NCBI RefSeq assembly: GCF_004099695.1
Contig: NZ_SCHL01000009.1
Span: 1 to 64,000, forward strand
Reading direction: 5' to 3'
Length of the DNA: 64,000 nt
From: Methanosarcina sp. MSH10X1
Lineage (GTDB): Archaea > Halobacteriota > Methanosarcinia > Methanosarcinales > Methanosarcinaceae
Part shown: in pieces, positions 40,700 to 49,894 of the stretch
How positions within the stretch are numbered: the stretch's first letter is position 1
Layout: each line of letters opens with the position of its first letter
The notes under the pieces: model-generated
What the model was told of the DNA's origin: nothing
Databases searched by the model: none
The model's input: only the letters and a program-made list of their open reading frames with translations
Translations under genes and position numbers: made by a program

Positions 40700-42298
40700 A
40701 TGGATCAGGCAATAAATATCGACATCGGGACCAGCGGGATTCGAGCCCAGCTCCTGAATCTTACGGATTCTTCGGTTCTCAGGACTGCAATTCTGTCCAG
40801 AAACCCGCTTCCGGGTGCAAATGTCTTTGACCATATGGACTTTGCGATCAATTATGGGCAGGGAATAGCCCATGAAATTCTCGTCTCAGCCGTAAACTCT
40901 CTGATAAACAACCTCAAGCCAGAAAATCTTAAGCGCGTAGCCATCTGTGGAAATCCGATCCAGCTGTCGATATTTGAGGGAATAGAGATCAGGGACCTGG
41001 CATTTGCAGGAAAAAACGCCCTCGAAAAATTACATTTAAAGCCTCCGGAAAGGGACGGGCACATTGTCCCAGGAAGTGAAATCGGGCTTTGTAAAGACAT
41101 CGATGTGATTATCCCGCCTTCAGTGAGGCATGAGATCGGGGCCGATGCTCTTGCCATGATGATAAAGTCCGGGTTTCTTGATACTCCCGAAACGTGCATG
41201 GTTACGGATTACGGGACAAATGCCGAGATGGCCCTGAAGGTAGGCGACAGAATATACACAGGGTCGGCTGCTGCAGGCCCTGTCATCGAAGGACAGCAGA
41301 TCAGTAAAGGAATGCTGGCAACCCCCGGAGCTATTGCCGATCTCAGGCTTTCCGGAGGCTGGCAGGCGCTTGTCCTTGATGGAGAACTCAGGCTGGTTGA
41401 GGGGCCGAGAATCAACCTGCGCAACGGGACTTTCAAAACCACAGGATATCCTGCAAAGGGAATTACAGGCACGGGGGTTATTTCCCTTATGTATGCAGGG
41501 CTTGTAACCGGCATAATAAAACCGCCTCGCATTGAAGGCAGTAAGATTCTGCTGGGAAAGGAGATCGCATTTACGGAGGAAGACGTAATAGAAGCCGGAA
41601 AAGCCTTCGGAGCCCTGAGAGCAGGTCACCTGACACTGATGCATGAGGCAGGTATAGAATATGAAGACCTGGAAACTATGTACATGTGCGGGGCAAGCGG
41701 AACTTATGTAGACCCTCTAAAAGCCCGCTTTACAGGCATTGTACCTGCAACGCCGAAAAAAATCGTCCAGTGCGGAAATACCTCACTGGAACTTGCAAAA
41801 GACCTTGCCTTTGATCCCGACTACCTCTCATACCTCAATGAAATAAAGACATCAATCCTTGCAAACCATATCATGTTTGCCTCGTCCCCCATCTTTGCAG
41901 CCATTTATGTCCAGGAAATAGCCCTATGGAATGAAGGGATGCCGCTTGAAAAGTATAATGCAAACCTTGAGAGATCAGGTATCCAGCCTATTCCCCAGAA
42001 ACTGCAGGAAAGCATTATTGAGAGAAGATGTGAAAGGGATATCCTCGAACCTGGAGAGAGTCTGGAGATTATGGAGTGCAGATGGAATTTTTTCGCTACC
42101 ATTCAGTGCAGCGGCTGCGATGCCTGCGTGAAAGGATGCCCTGAAGAGGCTCTTTCAAGAGAATACGAGAGTTTTAAGATCAATACTGAAAAATGTCTTG
42201 GTACCGCCTGCAGAAGATGCGAGGAAAGGTGCCCTGAAGAGAAGTTTTCGATCAGTAATTTTAAGCTGGAACGCCCGGAATACGCGGAGATGGAATAG
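40700..42298 (+). CDS. RamA-like corrinoid activation protein with C-terminal ferredoxin domain
   Basis: 532 residues. The main part is the ASKHA-type DUF4445 region (GTSGIRAQLL, VTDYGTNAEMALKVGD, GASGTYVDP). The C-terminus has two Cys clusters, CSGCDACVKGCP (about 470) and CLGTACRRCEERCP (about 500), matching two 4Fe-4S clusters. RamA uses ATP and low-potential electrons to reduce Co(II) to Co(I) in corrinoid proteins. This homologue probably activates the MtaC-like protein next to it. The gene ends TAG-TAA, so amber readthrough would add only one residue. Confidence 0.88.
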   Translation: MDQAINIDIGTSGIRAQLLNLTDSSVLRTAILSRNPLPGANVFDHMDFAINYGQGIAHEILVSAVNSLINNLKPENLKRVAICGNPIQLSIFEGIEIRDLAFAGKNALEKLHLKPPERDGHIVPGSEIGLCKDIDVIIPPSVRHEIGADALAMMIKSGFLDTPETCMVTDYGTNAEMALKVGDRIYTGSAAAGPVIEGQQISKGMLATPGAIADLRLSGGWQALVLDGELRLVEGPRINLRNGTFKTTGYPAKGITGTGVISLMYAGLVTGIIKPPRIEGSKILLGKEIAFTEEDVIEAGKAFGALRAGHLTLMHEAGIEYEDLETMYMCGASGTYVDPLKARFTGIVPATPKKIVQCGNTSLELAKDLAFDPDYLSYLNEIKTSILANHIMFASSPIFAAIYVQEIALWNEGMPLEKYNANLERSGIQPIPQKLQESIIERRCERDILEPGESLEIMECRWNFFATIQCSGCDACVKGCPEEALSREYESFKINTEKCLGTACRRCEERCPEEKFSISNFKLERPEYAEME

Positions 42299-42319
42299 TA
42301 ATCTGACAGCAGTAACTAT

Positions 42320-42500
42320 ACTTTGAAGACATTACTTAAAAAACATTACTTAGAAAACTACTTAGAAAACTACTTAGAAAACATTACTTATAGGACATTA
42401 CTTAGTATACGCTAATCGGAGAACATGATATAGAAAACTTAAAATAATCATCTAGCCCTGATCGGCATTAAAATAATCATCCAGCCCTGATCGGCATGAG
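42320..42500. repeat. Short direct repeats between the activator gene and the PAP2 gene
   Basis: Near 42320-42410 the motif AAAACATTACTTAG, or AAAACTACTTAG, recurs about five times. From 42441 a 29-base unit with AATAATCATCTAGCCCTGAT is repeated once more with one change. No gene. Confidence 0.7.
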
Positions 42501-42591
42501 CTTTTACAGGTTTCCTGATTCGGCTATATCCAGAACCTGTTGATAAAGCCGGATATATCGCAGGCAAATCTTTAATCAGGAGTCAGTACCC

Positions 42592-43671
42592 TTGTTTCAG
42601 ACCGAACCCATACTTTACCTGCAATCCTCTGGAAACGAATTGCTTACATCCCTGATGATTCTGATAACTACAATGGGATCATCGGCATTTTTAGCTGTTG
42701 TAATAATTAGCATTACTTTCGGGATAAATTTCCGGAAAGGCTTTCTTTTGTTCCAGCTTTTAATCTGGACAGGGCTGATTACCGAAATTATTAAAACACT
42801 AGTATCCTTTCCAAGGCCGGATTTTGTAGATAACAGAGTGCTTAATCTTGAATGCGGATTAAAGAGTACCTCACCTTTTAGCGGAAACGGACCTGAAGGT
42901 ATATTTGCACTTCCCGACAAAGAGGTTCTTGAAACATTCCGCCTTCAAGAAACGAACTCACATTCACATTTCGGTTTCCCTTCCGGGCATGTTGCACTTA
43001 CAACTGCACTCTGGGGGGGAGGTTCCGCGATCTTCAACAGCAGGATAATTAAAACCATGGCTCCGGTCATGATATTACTTGTAGCATTTTCAAGGCTGTA
43101 CCTGGGAAGACATTTCCTGGGAGATCTGCTGGGAGGGGCGACTGTAGGCTTAATTTTCCTGATTGCTTTTACCCTTTTTCTCAAGAGCCCCCTGAAAGAT
43201 GAGTTTTTCAGGAAAGAAAACTTTGAACCTGTATTCAGGCGCCAGAATATCATTATTTACGGCATTATGTTTGTTATCCCTCCCGCACTTACAGCCCTAT
43301 CTCTCGTGAGTGCTGAAGCAGCCGGCTTTCTCCTTGGCACGAATGTAGCATATATTCTGATTATACGAAAAGGCCTCCCTGATGATACGGGAAGTGCGGA
43401 ACAGAGAGTTTTGAGAATATTTATTGCACTCCTGATGTTCGGAGTTTCCAGTCTTGTTCTCGCTGCCGGGTTCGAAACTATACAACCCACACCCTATCTA
43501 AGTTTTAAGCTCATTGAATTTTTAGAAGCTTTCGTACCTGCATCCACAATCTGGGCGTCTGTAGTGATCTGCACAAAACTCAACCTCTATAGAAGAGGGA
43601 AGGAGTTGACAGGCGACCGGGAAAGGGAATGGAACAGGAAATCACTGGAAAAGCACGATAAAGGTTATTAA
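42592..43671 (+). CDS. PAP2-superfamily membrane phosphatase
   Basis: 359 residues. The three PAP2 signatures are present in order: Lys68...RP (75-76) in KTLVSFPRP, PSGH (130-133), and SR...GRHFLGD (167-178) with the catalytic His. Multi-helix membrane protein; the active site faces outward in relatives. Such enzymes release phosphate from isoprenyl or lipid diphosphates. A TTG start is supported by AGGAG nine bases before it. The long C-terminal region (after about 200) has further membrane helices and no clear homology. Confidence 0.88.
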   Translation: MFQTEPILYLQSSGNELLTSLMILITTMGSSAFLAVVIISITFGINFRKGFLLFQLLIWTGLITEIIKTLVSFPRPDFVDNRVLNLECGLKSTSPFSGNGPEGIFALPDKEVLETFRLQETNSHSHFGFPSGHVALTTALWGGGSAIFNSRIIKTMAPVMILLVAFSRLYLGRHFLGDLLGGATVGLIFLIAFTLFLKSPLKDEFFRKENFEPVFRRQNIIIYGIMFVIPPALTALSLVSAEAAGFLLGTNVAYILIIRKGLPDDTGSAEQRVLRIFIALLMFGVSSLVLAAGFETIQPTPYLSFKLIEFLEAFVPASTIWASVVICTKLNLYRRGKELTGDREREWNRKSLEKHDKGY

Positions 43672-44119
43672 GACTCGTTAAGGACCGGATTACAGTTTTA
43701 TGCTGCAGTTAACAAATCCTGGTTTAAGCCTTGAGAATTAAATAAAAAATCATCGGATTTACTCAGGGATTCACCGGGAGGTCTTTTCGGGTTCGGTTTG
43801 CCCTGTATTCCGGGAAAACTTTAGATCCCAGGACCTTAAGGGGATCATATATATTATATGAAGACTGAAATAGTGTTAATAATCCTTAAGCCATAGACTT
43901 AAAAACCAGCTAAAGAGTTACGGTAAGGCTCTGTAATGCATTTTCTAAATAAGGGGGATGAATTGTACAGAGCTAAGAAATTTATATACTCCAAAAAAAA
44001 GAAAAAATTGTAAGTAATTATAATCTAATTTGTTCTGTAGCTGTTCATAAGGAATAACTTAAATAATGCTTTTAACTATTGAGCGTATTCACAATTCACC
44101 TGAGAAGTAACTAACTAAA
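43672..44119. other. Intergenic region upstream of pdxS leader
   Basis: About 450 bases without a gene. TATA-like ATATATTATATG near 43847-43858 and AAATTTATATACTCC near 43978-43992 may start the pdxS transcript, which would then have a long leader. Confidence 0.4.
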
Positions 44120-44193
44120 AACCGCAACCTGTCGGTTGCAATCAATAGAAAAGACCCAAGGGTCGTTTCACCGTGGAAAGGTTTCCCACGGCA
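44120..44193 (+). promoter_or_regulatory. Structured leader upstream of pdxS, three hairpins
   Basis: Three stems in about 75 bases: GCAACC/GGTTGC (44124-44139), which competes with AACCG/CGGTT; GACC/GGTC (44153-44164); and CCGTGG/CCACGG (44171-44191), with inner GGAAA/TTTCC. The first hairpin's two alternative pairings could switch. It sits 40 bases before the pdxS start, so a cis-regulatory RNA is possible. It does not match a riboswitch I recognise. Confidence 0.45.
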
Positions 44194-44233
44194 TAAAGCT
44201 TATACTCATATCAAAACAGAGAGGAAGACATTC

Positions 44234-45130
44234 ATGGACTTTGAAAAATTAAGACACGGGACCGAACTAATCAAGCGGGGCTTTGCAAGAATGCAGAAAG
44301 GGGGTGTGATCATGGATGTTACAACTCCAGAGCAAGCCAGGATCGCAGAAGAAGCCGGAGCAGTTGCTGTTATGGCTCTCCAGGCTGTCCCTGCGGATAT
44401 CAGGAAAGCAGGCGGAGTTGCGCGTATGGCTGACCCTGAGATTGTCCAGCAGATCATTGATACGGTTACAATCCCGGTAATGGCAAAAGCCAGGATAGGA
44501 CACTTCGTCGAAGCCGAAATCCTTGAAGCCCTGGGTGTTGACATGGTGGACGAATCTGAAGTTCTGACCCCTGCCGACCCCTACTTCCATATAGACAAAA
44601 CGCAGTTTACCGTGCCTTTTGTCTGCGGAGCCCGAAACCTCGGGGAAGCTCTCCGGAGAATTAACGAAGGGGCAGCCATGATCCGGACAAAAGGCGAAGC
44701 CGGAACCGGAGACGTCAGCCAGGCAGTAAAACACATGAAGCAGATCCAGGGCGAAATCCGCGCCCTTGCCGGAAAGACTAAAGAAGAGTTAATCATGGTT
44801 TCCAGGGACATCGAAGCCCCTATAGAGCTTGTAGTCGAAACCTCAAAAATGCAGCGCCTGCCTGTAGTAAACTTTGCAGCCGGCGGAGTTGCGACCCCCG
44901 CAGATGCAGCACTCATGATGCGGCTCGGGGCAGACGGAGTTTTCGTAGGCTCAGGCATCTTTAAAGCCGAAAATCCTGAGAAGATGGCAAGAGCCGTTGT
45001 TGAAGCCGTAAACAACTTTGACAACCCTGCAAAACTCGCTGAGATTTCAAAAGGCGTGGGCGCCGGAATGAAAGGAATCAGCGCAAGCATGATCCCTGTT
45101 GAAGAAGCCCTTCAGGAACGCGGCTGGTGA
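44234..45130 (+). CDS. pdxS: Pyridoxal 5'-phosphate synthase, lyase subunit
   Basis: 298 residues, a (beta/alpha)8 barrel. Catalytic residues: Asp28 in IMDVTTP, Lys85 in MAKARIGH (forms the ribose-5-phosphate Schiff base), and Lys153 in [10 protein letters not shown]. It makes PLP from ribose 5-phosphate, glyceraldehyde 3-phosphate and ammonia supplied by PdxT. Cytoplasmic, forms dodecamers. Its partner gene pdxT is 270 bases downstream, with a hairpin repeat between them. Confidence 0.98.
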   Translation: MDFEKLRHGTELIKRGFARMQKGGVIMDVTTPEQARIAEEAGAVAVMALQAVPADIRKAGGVARMADPEIVQQIIDTVTIPVMAKARIGHFVEAEILEALGVDMVDESEVLTPADPYFHIDKTQFTVPFVCGARNLGEALRRINEGAAMIRTKGEAGTGDVSQAVKHMKQIQGEIRALAGKTKEELIMVSRDIEAPIELVVETSKMQRLPVVNFAAGGVATPADAALMMRLGADGVFVGSGIFKAENPEKMARAVVEAVNNFDNPAKLAEISKGVGAGMKGISASMIPVEEALQERGW

Positions 45131-45215
45131 CCAAGCCTTTTGGAAAAAGGCTTGAGCGAAAACCTTTTTTGAAAAGGTTTTATCGCAAACTTTTTCTGAA
45201 AAAGTTTGATCAAAA
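45131..45215 (+). repeat. Dispersed hairpin repeat, copy C, between pdxS and pdxT
   Basis: Three modules run in order after the pdxS stop: AAGCCTTTT/AAAAAGGCTTGAGCG, AAAACCTTTTTTGAAAAGGT, and AAACTTTTTCTGAAAAAGTT, ending GATCAAAAAC. Same order as in copies A and B. As each is a hairpin with an A/T tract it may end or trim the pdxS transcript and so separate pdxS from pdxT. Confidence 0.75.
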
Positions 45216-45399
45216 ACAATGAAATTTTGGATTTGAGGATCTTATCCCCAAACCCTGTCCGGCGTGATTAACTGTTACGCCGGTTGAGAATTTAATTTTT
45301 AAAAACGGATTTTTCTTGCGGGCTGTTAGAATAAATTACTTCAATTTTTTATTTTTTGATCAAAAAACAACGAATTATTTCTGGAAAATGGTGTTTTTC

Positions 45400-45999
45400 A
45401 TGAAGATAGGTGTAATCGCTATTCAAGGAGCGGTTTCTGAGCATGTTGATGCTTTGAGGAGAGCCCTTAAGGAAAGAGGGGCGGATGCAGAGGTAGTTGC
45501 TATAAAGCATAAGGGTGTTGTGCCGGAGTGCGGCGGGATTGTGATTCCCGGCGGGGAGAGTACCACGCTTTGCAGGCTGCTTGCCCGCGAGGGGATTGCA
45601 GAAGAGATTAAGGATGCGGCTGCAAGAGGCGTTCCGATTCTCGGGACCTGCGCAGGTTTGATTGTTATTGCAAAGGAAGGCGACGAGCAGGTTGAGAAAA
45701 CCAGCCAGGAACTGCTCGGGATTATGGATACGAAGGTCAATAGGAACGCTTTTGGAAGGCAGAGGGATTCTTTCGAAGCCGAGCTTGAAGTTGAGATCCT
45801 TGGTTCTCCTTTTACCGGCGTGTTTATCAGGGCTCCCGGAATTGTAAATTGCGGGCCTGGGGTACGCGTGCTTTCAAGGCTTGATGACCTGATTATTGCC
45901 GCAGAACAGGGAAACGTGCTGGCGCTTGCTTTCCATCCGGAATTAACCGACGATTTGCGGATTCATCAGTATTTCCTGGATAAAGTGTTTAACTGTTAA
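45400..45999 (+). CDS. pdxT: Pyridoxal 5'-phosphate synthase, glutaminase subunit
   Basis: 199 residues from the ATG at 45400; an ATG four codons earlier is a possible alternative. Class I glutamine amidotransferase: nucleophile Cys84 in GTCAGL, with His179 and Glu181 in FHPEL completing the triad; GGESTT is the oxyanion/binding motif of the family. It releases ammonia from glutamine for PdxS. Both subunits are needed, so their genes form one functional pair although separated by the repeat. Confidence 0.96.
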   Translation: MKIGVIAIQGAVSEHVDALRRALKERGADAEVVAIKHKGVVPECGGIVIPGGESTTLCRLLAREGIAEEIKDAAARGVPILGTCAGLIVIAKEGDEQVEKTSQELLGIMDTKVNRNAFGRQRDSFEAELEVEILGSPFTGVFIRAPGIVNCGPGVRVLSRLDDLIIAAEQGNVLALAFHPELTDDLRIHQYFLDKVFNC

Positions 46000-46223
46000 G
46001 ACCAGACAGGTTTCCGACTGTTTCCTATTTTATTTCGGGCTCTGAGCTCTTTATTAAAGATTATTTATTTTTTAATATTATTTCCTGAGTTTCTGGCATA
46101 TTTTATTATAAATATATAAATCCGGACAAAAAGTGCTCTTACTTCTTTTATTTAAGATACCTTGAAAGTTATATACAGATTGCAACCATATTAGTAAAAA
46201 TCAATTCAATAAGGGGTATATAA

Positions 46224-46631
46224 ATGGTAAAATTGACTGATGAAATGAAGGAAGACTTTGCGAAAATGAAAGTTTTCCCGTTCGCAACTGCATCTAAATC
46301 CGGAGAACCGAATGTAATACCAATAGGGCTGTGCATTTTACAGGAAGATGGAGAAACAATCTGGATAGCAGACAATTATTTCCTTAAGACCCGTAAAAAC
46401 CTTGATGAAAATCCCAGGGGCTCAATCTATGTCTGGGGACCCGAGATTAAAGCCTGCTATCAGATAAAAGGAGATATTGAGATAAAGACTGAAGGGGAAG
46501 ATTACGAGGATATGTATAAAATGGTTAAAGCTAAATCAGAGAAGTTCCCTGCAAAAGCCCTTGTAGTTATGAAAATTACTGAAGTTTATGACTGCAAACC
46601 CTTCACAGAACCAGGAAAGAGAATTCTCTAA
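46224..46631 (+). CDS. Pyridoxamine 5'-phosphate oxidase-like FMN-binding split-barrel protein
   Basis: 135 residues, the size of a single split-barrel flavin domain. FPFATASKSGEPNVIPIG and IWIADNYFLKTRKNLDENPR match the FMN-binding edges of this superfamily. The superfamily is broad (oxidases, flavin and F420-binding enzymes), so the closeness to pdxS/pdxT does not make it a true PdxH. AAGGGG lies about ten bases before the ATG. Cytoplasmic; activity unknown. Confidence 0.82.
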   Translation: MVKLTDEMKEDFAKMKVFPFATASKSGEPNVIPIGLCILQEDGETIWIADNYFLKTRKNLDENPRGSIYVWGPEIKACYQIKGDIEIKTEGEDYEDMYKMVKAKSEKFPAKALVVMKITEVYDCKPFTEPGKRIL

Positions 46632-46996
46632 AAGCTTTTAGAGATTATATGAAAAATTTTACGATTTTATTCTGACTTAGGGGATGAGATAATACCCCAT
46701 TATCTTTCTTTTTTGACAAATTATTCTAATAAAAGATGCTATCACGCCATTTTTCTGAATACTATTTCTTTTTGTAACAATTTATCATAAAACTATAGTT
46801 TAATTGTTAAGAGGTTTAGGTCGGAAAACATATAAAGGATTGTTTAAAACTGAATAAGTGAGAATGTTCTGCAGGGTTCAGTACAGTTTGAGATCCATCC
46901 TGAACTCTGCATACCCGAAGGCATGAAGTATATGACTTTAAAACCATTTTAAAGTTTTCTTCTTGCCTCTTGAATAAAAGTAAGAGGTGAAATAGA
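46632..46996. other. Intergenic region upstream of the halocin-like precursor
   Basis: About 365 bases. A TATA-like ACATATAAAGG at about 46828 and the ribosome site AGAGGTGA (about 46984) belong to the next gene. No other gene seen. Confidence 0.45.
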
Positions 46997-47599
46997 TTGG
47001 AATTAAATAAAAAAGTTCAAAGAATCAGCGGGCTTTTCATGATAATGCTTGTCGTAGGTATGGTACTAGTTACACCTGCATTGGCATGCCCAGCTGGAAC
47101 GGATTGTGGGAATAGCTCGCTCTCTGGAGATCCAATAAAATTAACAGGAGAAGAAAAAGACAAAGTAGTTGATATGGCTTTAAAAAATAGCCATGTAAAA
47201 AAACTTCAAAGTCAGTTGAAAGATGAAGGCCTCATACAGAAAGATCCAGAAGCATTTACTGTACCAATGAAAACAGAAGATAGCTCTGTGAGCAATACAC
47301 AAGTTGTTGTAATAGGGTTCGAATCATCTAGTGCAGAGGTAAATGTAACAAAGAAAACGATAATGTTCGCATACGATCCAGTAACCGACGGTACTGCCAT
47401 AATTGAAGGTACTGGATGGGATTGTACTCTTTGTGCTGCTGGCATAGCCGGATGTGGGGCATGCGCTGCTTCTTGCACAGTAATAAACGCTACGTGTATA
47501 CTATGCTTAGCGTCGGTGTGTACAGCGTCTTTATATCAGTGTACTGTATGTTGTTGCAATTTAGGAAACCAGTGGTGTTGCGATCGACTTGACTGGTGA
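46997..47599 (+). CDS. Cys-rich secreted peptide precursor, halocin C8-like (archaeocin)
   Basis: 200 residues; TTG start with AGAGGTGA before it. A signal peptide ends in ALA before Cys31. A middle region (about 50-140), with QVVVIGFESSS and MFAYDPVTDGTAII, resembles the N-terminal part of haloarchaeal halocin C8-type precursors. The C-terminal 60 residues hold 14 cysteines (143, 146, 153, 156, 160, 167, 170, 175, 182, 185-187, 194, 195) in small-residue-rich sequence (WDCTLCAAGIAGCGACAASC), as in halocin C8. The probable product is an antimicrobial peptide cut from the C-terminus. Downstream genes fit maturation or immunity. Target unknown. Confidence 0.72.
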   Translation: MELNKKVQRISGLFMIMLVVGMVLVTPALACPAGTDCGNSSLSGDPIKLTGEEKDKVVDMALKNSHVKKLQSQLKDEGLIQKDPEAFTVPMKTEDSSVSNTQVVVIGFESSSAEVNVTKKTIMFAYDPVTDGTAIIEGTGWDCTLCAAGIAGCGACAASCTVINATCILCLASVCTASLYQCTVCCCNLGNQWCCDRLDW

Positions 47600-47603
47600 T
47601 TGA

Positions 47604-47939
47604 ATGGATGGAGATATAAATAACAAGGGAAGGATTTACCTCCCTTTCCTCCTTCTATTTATTTCTTTGATTCTCATGGGAATTAGCCTGGCGGGTTCTA
47701 TAGTAGAGTCATTTAACTATATTCCTTTTACACTAATAGGACTCGGCATATTTTTATTAGCTCTTTCATTACTTAAGAAAAATATGACAAGTGCATTAAA
47801 GATAGCTAGTTCGGGTGCTTTTATTATCGGAATTTTTTTAGGAGTTTTTTTCTGGGGAAGAATCTATATTAATATATTTCTGATTTTCATCGGTTGTATT
47901 ATAGTGTATATTATTATTACTAAAAGAGTTCATTCATGA
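47604..47939 (+). CDS. Small membrane protein next to the halocin-like precursor, possible immunity protein
   Basis: 111 residues with four predicted membrane helices and almost no soluble part (LPFLLLFISLILMGISLAGS, FNYIPFTLIGLGIFLLALSL, further helices after 65). Only a few bases separate it from the precursor stop, so it is co-transcribed. No family recognised. Small membrane proteins beside bacteriocin genes often give immunity; that role here is inference from position. Confidence 0.6.
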   Translation: MDGDINNKGRIYLPFLLLFISLILMGISLAGSIVESFNYIPFTLIGLGIFLLALSLLKKNMTSALKIASSGAFIIGIFLGVFFWGRIYINIFLIFIGCIIVYIIITKRVHS

Positions 47940-47957
47940 AAATTGTGAGGTGTTTCA

Positions 47958-48769
47958 ATGAAAACAATAATTTTAATAATTTTGATACTTCTTTCAATAT
48001 CTCTTGTTGGATTGGGTTATATAGAAAGTAAGCCAAACAGTTACGATTTAAAATATAATTTTGATGAAGGTGATGTGTTTGCCACGATATTGTATCTTCT
48101 GTTGAAATGCCAAATAAAATGGTAACTCCGATAAACGTTGATATGAATATTTTAGATATTAACAATACTAGTATTACTGTAAAGAAAATATCGATGGAAA
48201 CAACCCCTGGGAACAAAATCAAAAAGTCCCATATTGAAACAATGACTGATCAAGGAGAAATAATAAAATTAAATTCTGAAGATTTAATACTACCAGAGAT
48301 ACAACCCGAGGTACCAAATACGATAATTTATCCAGAAAACCAGATCCACCAGGGAGAATCATGGACTATTCCTTTTAAAAGGGCAAATAACCTTACTACA
48401 GCGGGAATGTTAACTAGCTATGAATTATTAGGTACAAATAATTATACATGTATCGGTTTTAAAAATGTATCAGTCAGAGCAGGAAGTTTTGAATGTGTTG
48501 GTATTGAATCTGATTCAAATTTTACTTTAAATATGGTAACAAAAACATCTAATGGAACTGTTTATACTACAATAGCTGGAAAGGAATCAGGTAAGAATTG
48601 GGTTGATTTAAACAGTGGGGTATTAGTCAAATCGGAATACGATGTGGATAAAGTTATTAAAACAGACCTTTCTGAGATATATGAGGAAATAGGGCTTGAA
48701 AAATGTTATAAGGAAACTCCAATAGATTCACATATAATTAGTGAACTTGTAAATTTTAAAGAAGGGTAA
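47958..48769 (+). pseudogene. Secreted protein of the halocin-like cluster, interrupted by one frameshift
   Basis: An ATG at 47958 with GAGGTG before it opens with a signal peptide (TIILIILILLSISLVGLGY) but ends early at TAA after 51 codons. The next frame, from about 48080 to TAA at 48769, continues without a start of its own. Adding one T to the run at 48078-48080 gives one protein of about 270 residues. It is probably anchored outside by its N-terminus and has many N-glycosylation-like sites (NNT, NYT, NVS). No family recognised. Genuine mutation or homopolymer error. Confidence 0.6.
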
Positions 48770-48776
48770 CAAAATA

Positions 48777-49799
48777 ATGCACAGATTAAGTATACTCCTT
48801 TTACTTTTTTTATTAATCCCAACAACCTCTGAGGAGCCTGTTTCAGTTCAATATTTCCATCAAAAAGGTTGCCACGATTGTGCAATAACTGATCCAATTA
48901 TTGATCGAATAGATACTCAATATAAAAATAGCAGTGTTGTAATATCAAGAATTGAAACTAGTACTGCTGATGGTTTTAATCAATGGAATAAATATGGTTT
49001 TCTTGAAGTCCCGGCTATTGTAATTAATAACGAAACAAAAATTTCTAAAGAAGAGATTGCTGAAGAGAGAATTAAAAAATCAATCAATGAATACCTTTTG
49101 GAAGAGGAAAAAAACACAAATAACTCCATAAAAAATCTACAGGAAAACAAACAGGATAGTGGATATATAAACACAGACCTGAATTTGCCATTTGCTTATT
49201 CACTCGGCCTTTTTGCAGGTTTTTCACCCTGCTTGATGGCCATACTGGGATTTCTTTTAAGCTTTACTGCAGGAACAAGCAACAGCGCGAAAAACGGCAT
49301 GGTACGCGCAATGGTATTTGGATTAGGGCTCGTGGGTTCCTACTTAGTATTGGGCTTGTGTTTGCTCTCATTCAGAAAATCAATTCCAAGTTTGGAAAGT
49401 TTTTCTTTAATAACAGGTATTATTTTAATTCTTATTGGATTAAATCTTCTAGGGATTTTAAAATCGCCTGTTGTTCTGGATAATTATTTTCAGAATTCTG
49501 CCCGGAAATATGCGAGTACTCTAGGTGGAGTTTTCTTCCTAGGGATATTGTTTTCGTTTGTAAAAGTTCCCTGCACCGCTCCCATGCTCCTTGTGTTGCT
49601 CAATAAGACTGTTACAAACGGAACTGTTAATGATCTGGCTCTATTGATTGCTTTTAGCGGCGGAGTATTAACTCCCTTTATTGGGGTTGGCCTGATTGGA
49701 GGTTATACTCTGTCTAAACAAATTCGTTCATACAGAATATACCTGAAAAAAATCAGTGGATTTGTGCTCATATTACTTGGTTTATGGATGATATTTTAA
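48777..49799 (+). CDS. Thioredoxin-like domain fused to CcdA/DsbD-type membrane domain
   Basis: 340 residues. Signal peptide (1-18), then an extracytoplasmic thioredoxin-like domain with a CHDC active site (Cys32-Cys35) and the cis-Pro in FLEVPAIV. A charged linker leads to six or so membrane helices of the CcdA/DsbD type with conserved cysteines in GFSPCLMAI and KVPCTAPM. Such proteins move electrons from cytoplasmic thioredoxin to the outside. Placed eight bases after the previous gene, it is the likely disulfide-handling protein for the 14-Cys peptide made by this cluster. Confidence 0.85.
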   Translation: MHRLSILLLLFLLIPTTSEEPVSVQYFHQKGCHDCAITDPIIDRIDTQYKNSSVVISRIETSTADGFNQWNKYGFLEVPAIVINNETKISKEEIAEERIKKSINEYLLEEEKNTNNSIKNLQENKQDSGYINTDLNLPFAYSLGLFAGFSPCLMAILGFLLSFTAGTSNSAKNGMVRAMVFGLGLVGSYLVLGLCLLSFRKSIPSLESFSLITGIILILIGLNLLGILKSPVVLDNYFQNSARKYASTLGGVFFLGILFSFVKVPCTAPMLLVLLNKTVTNGTVNDLALLIAFSGGVLTPFIGVGLIGGYTLSKQIRSYRIYLKKISGFVLILLGLWMIF

Positions 49800-49894
49800 A
49801 CCCAATTTTTTAAAGACATGTAAGAATTATCAATGTTTCCAAGCTATGAGTTTTACAACGTAGTTAAAAAAATTACCAATTGAAGGAGACTAAC

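Noticed and set aside
46224-46631. Calling the FMN split-barrel protein PdxH
   Set aside because: Only superfamily-level features are visible; being near pdxST is weak evidence, and the PdxS/PdxT route does not need PdxH.
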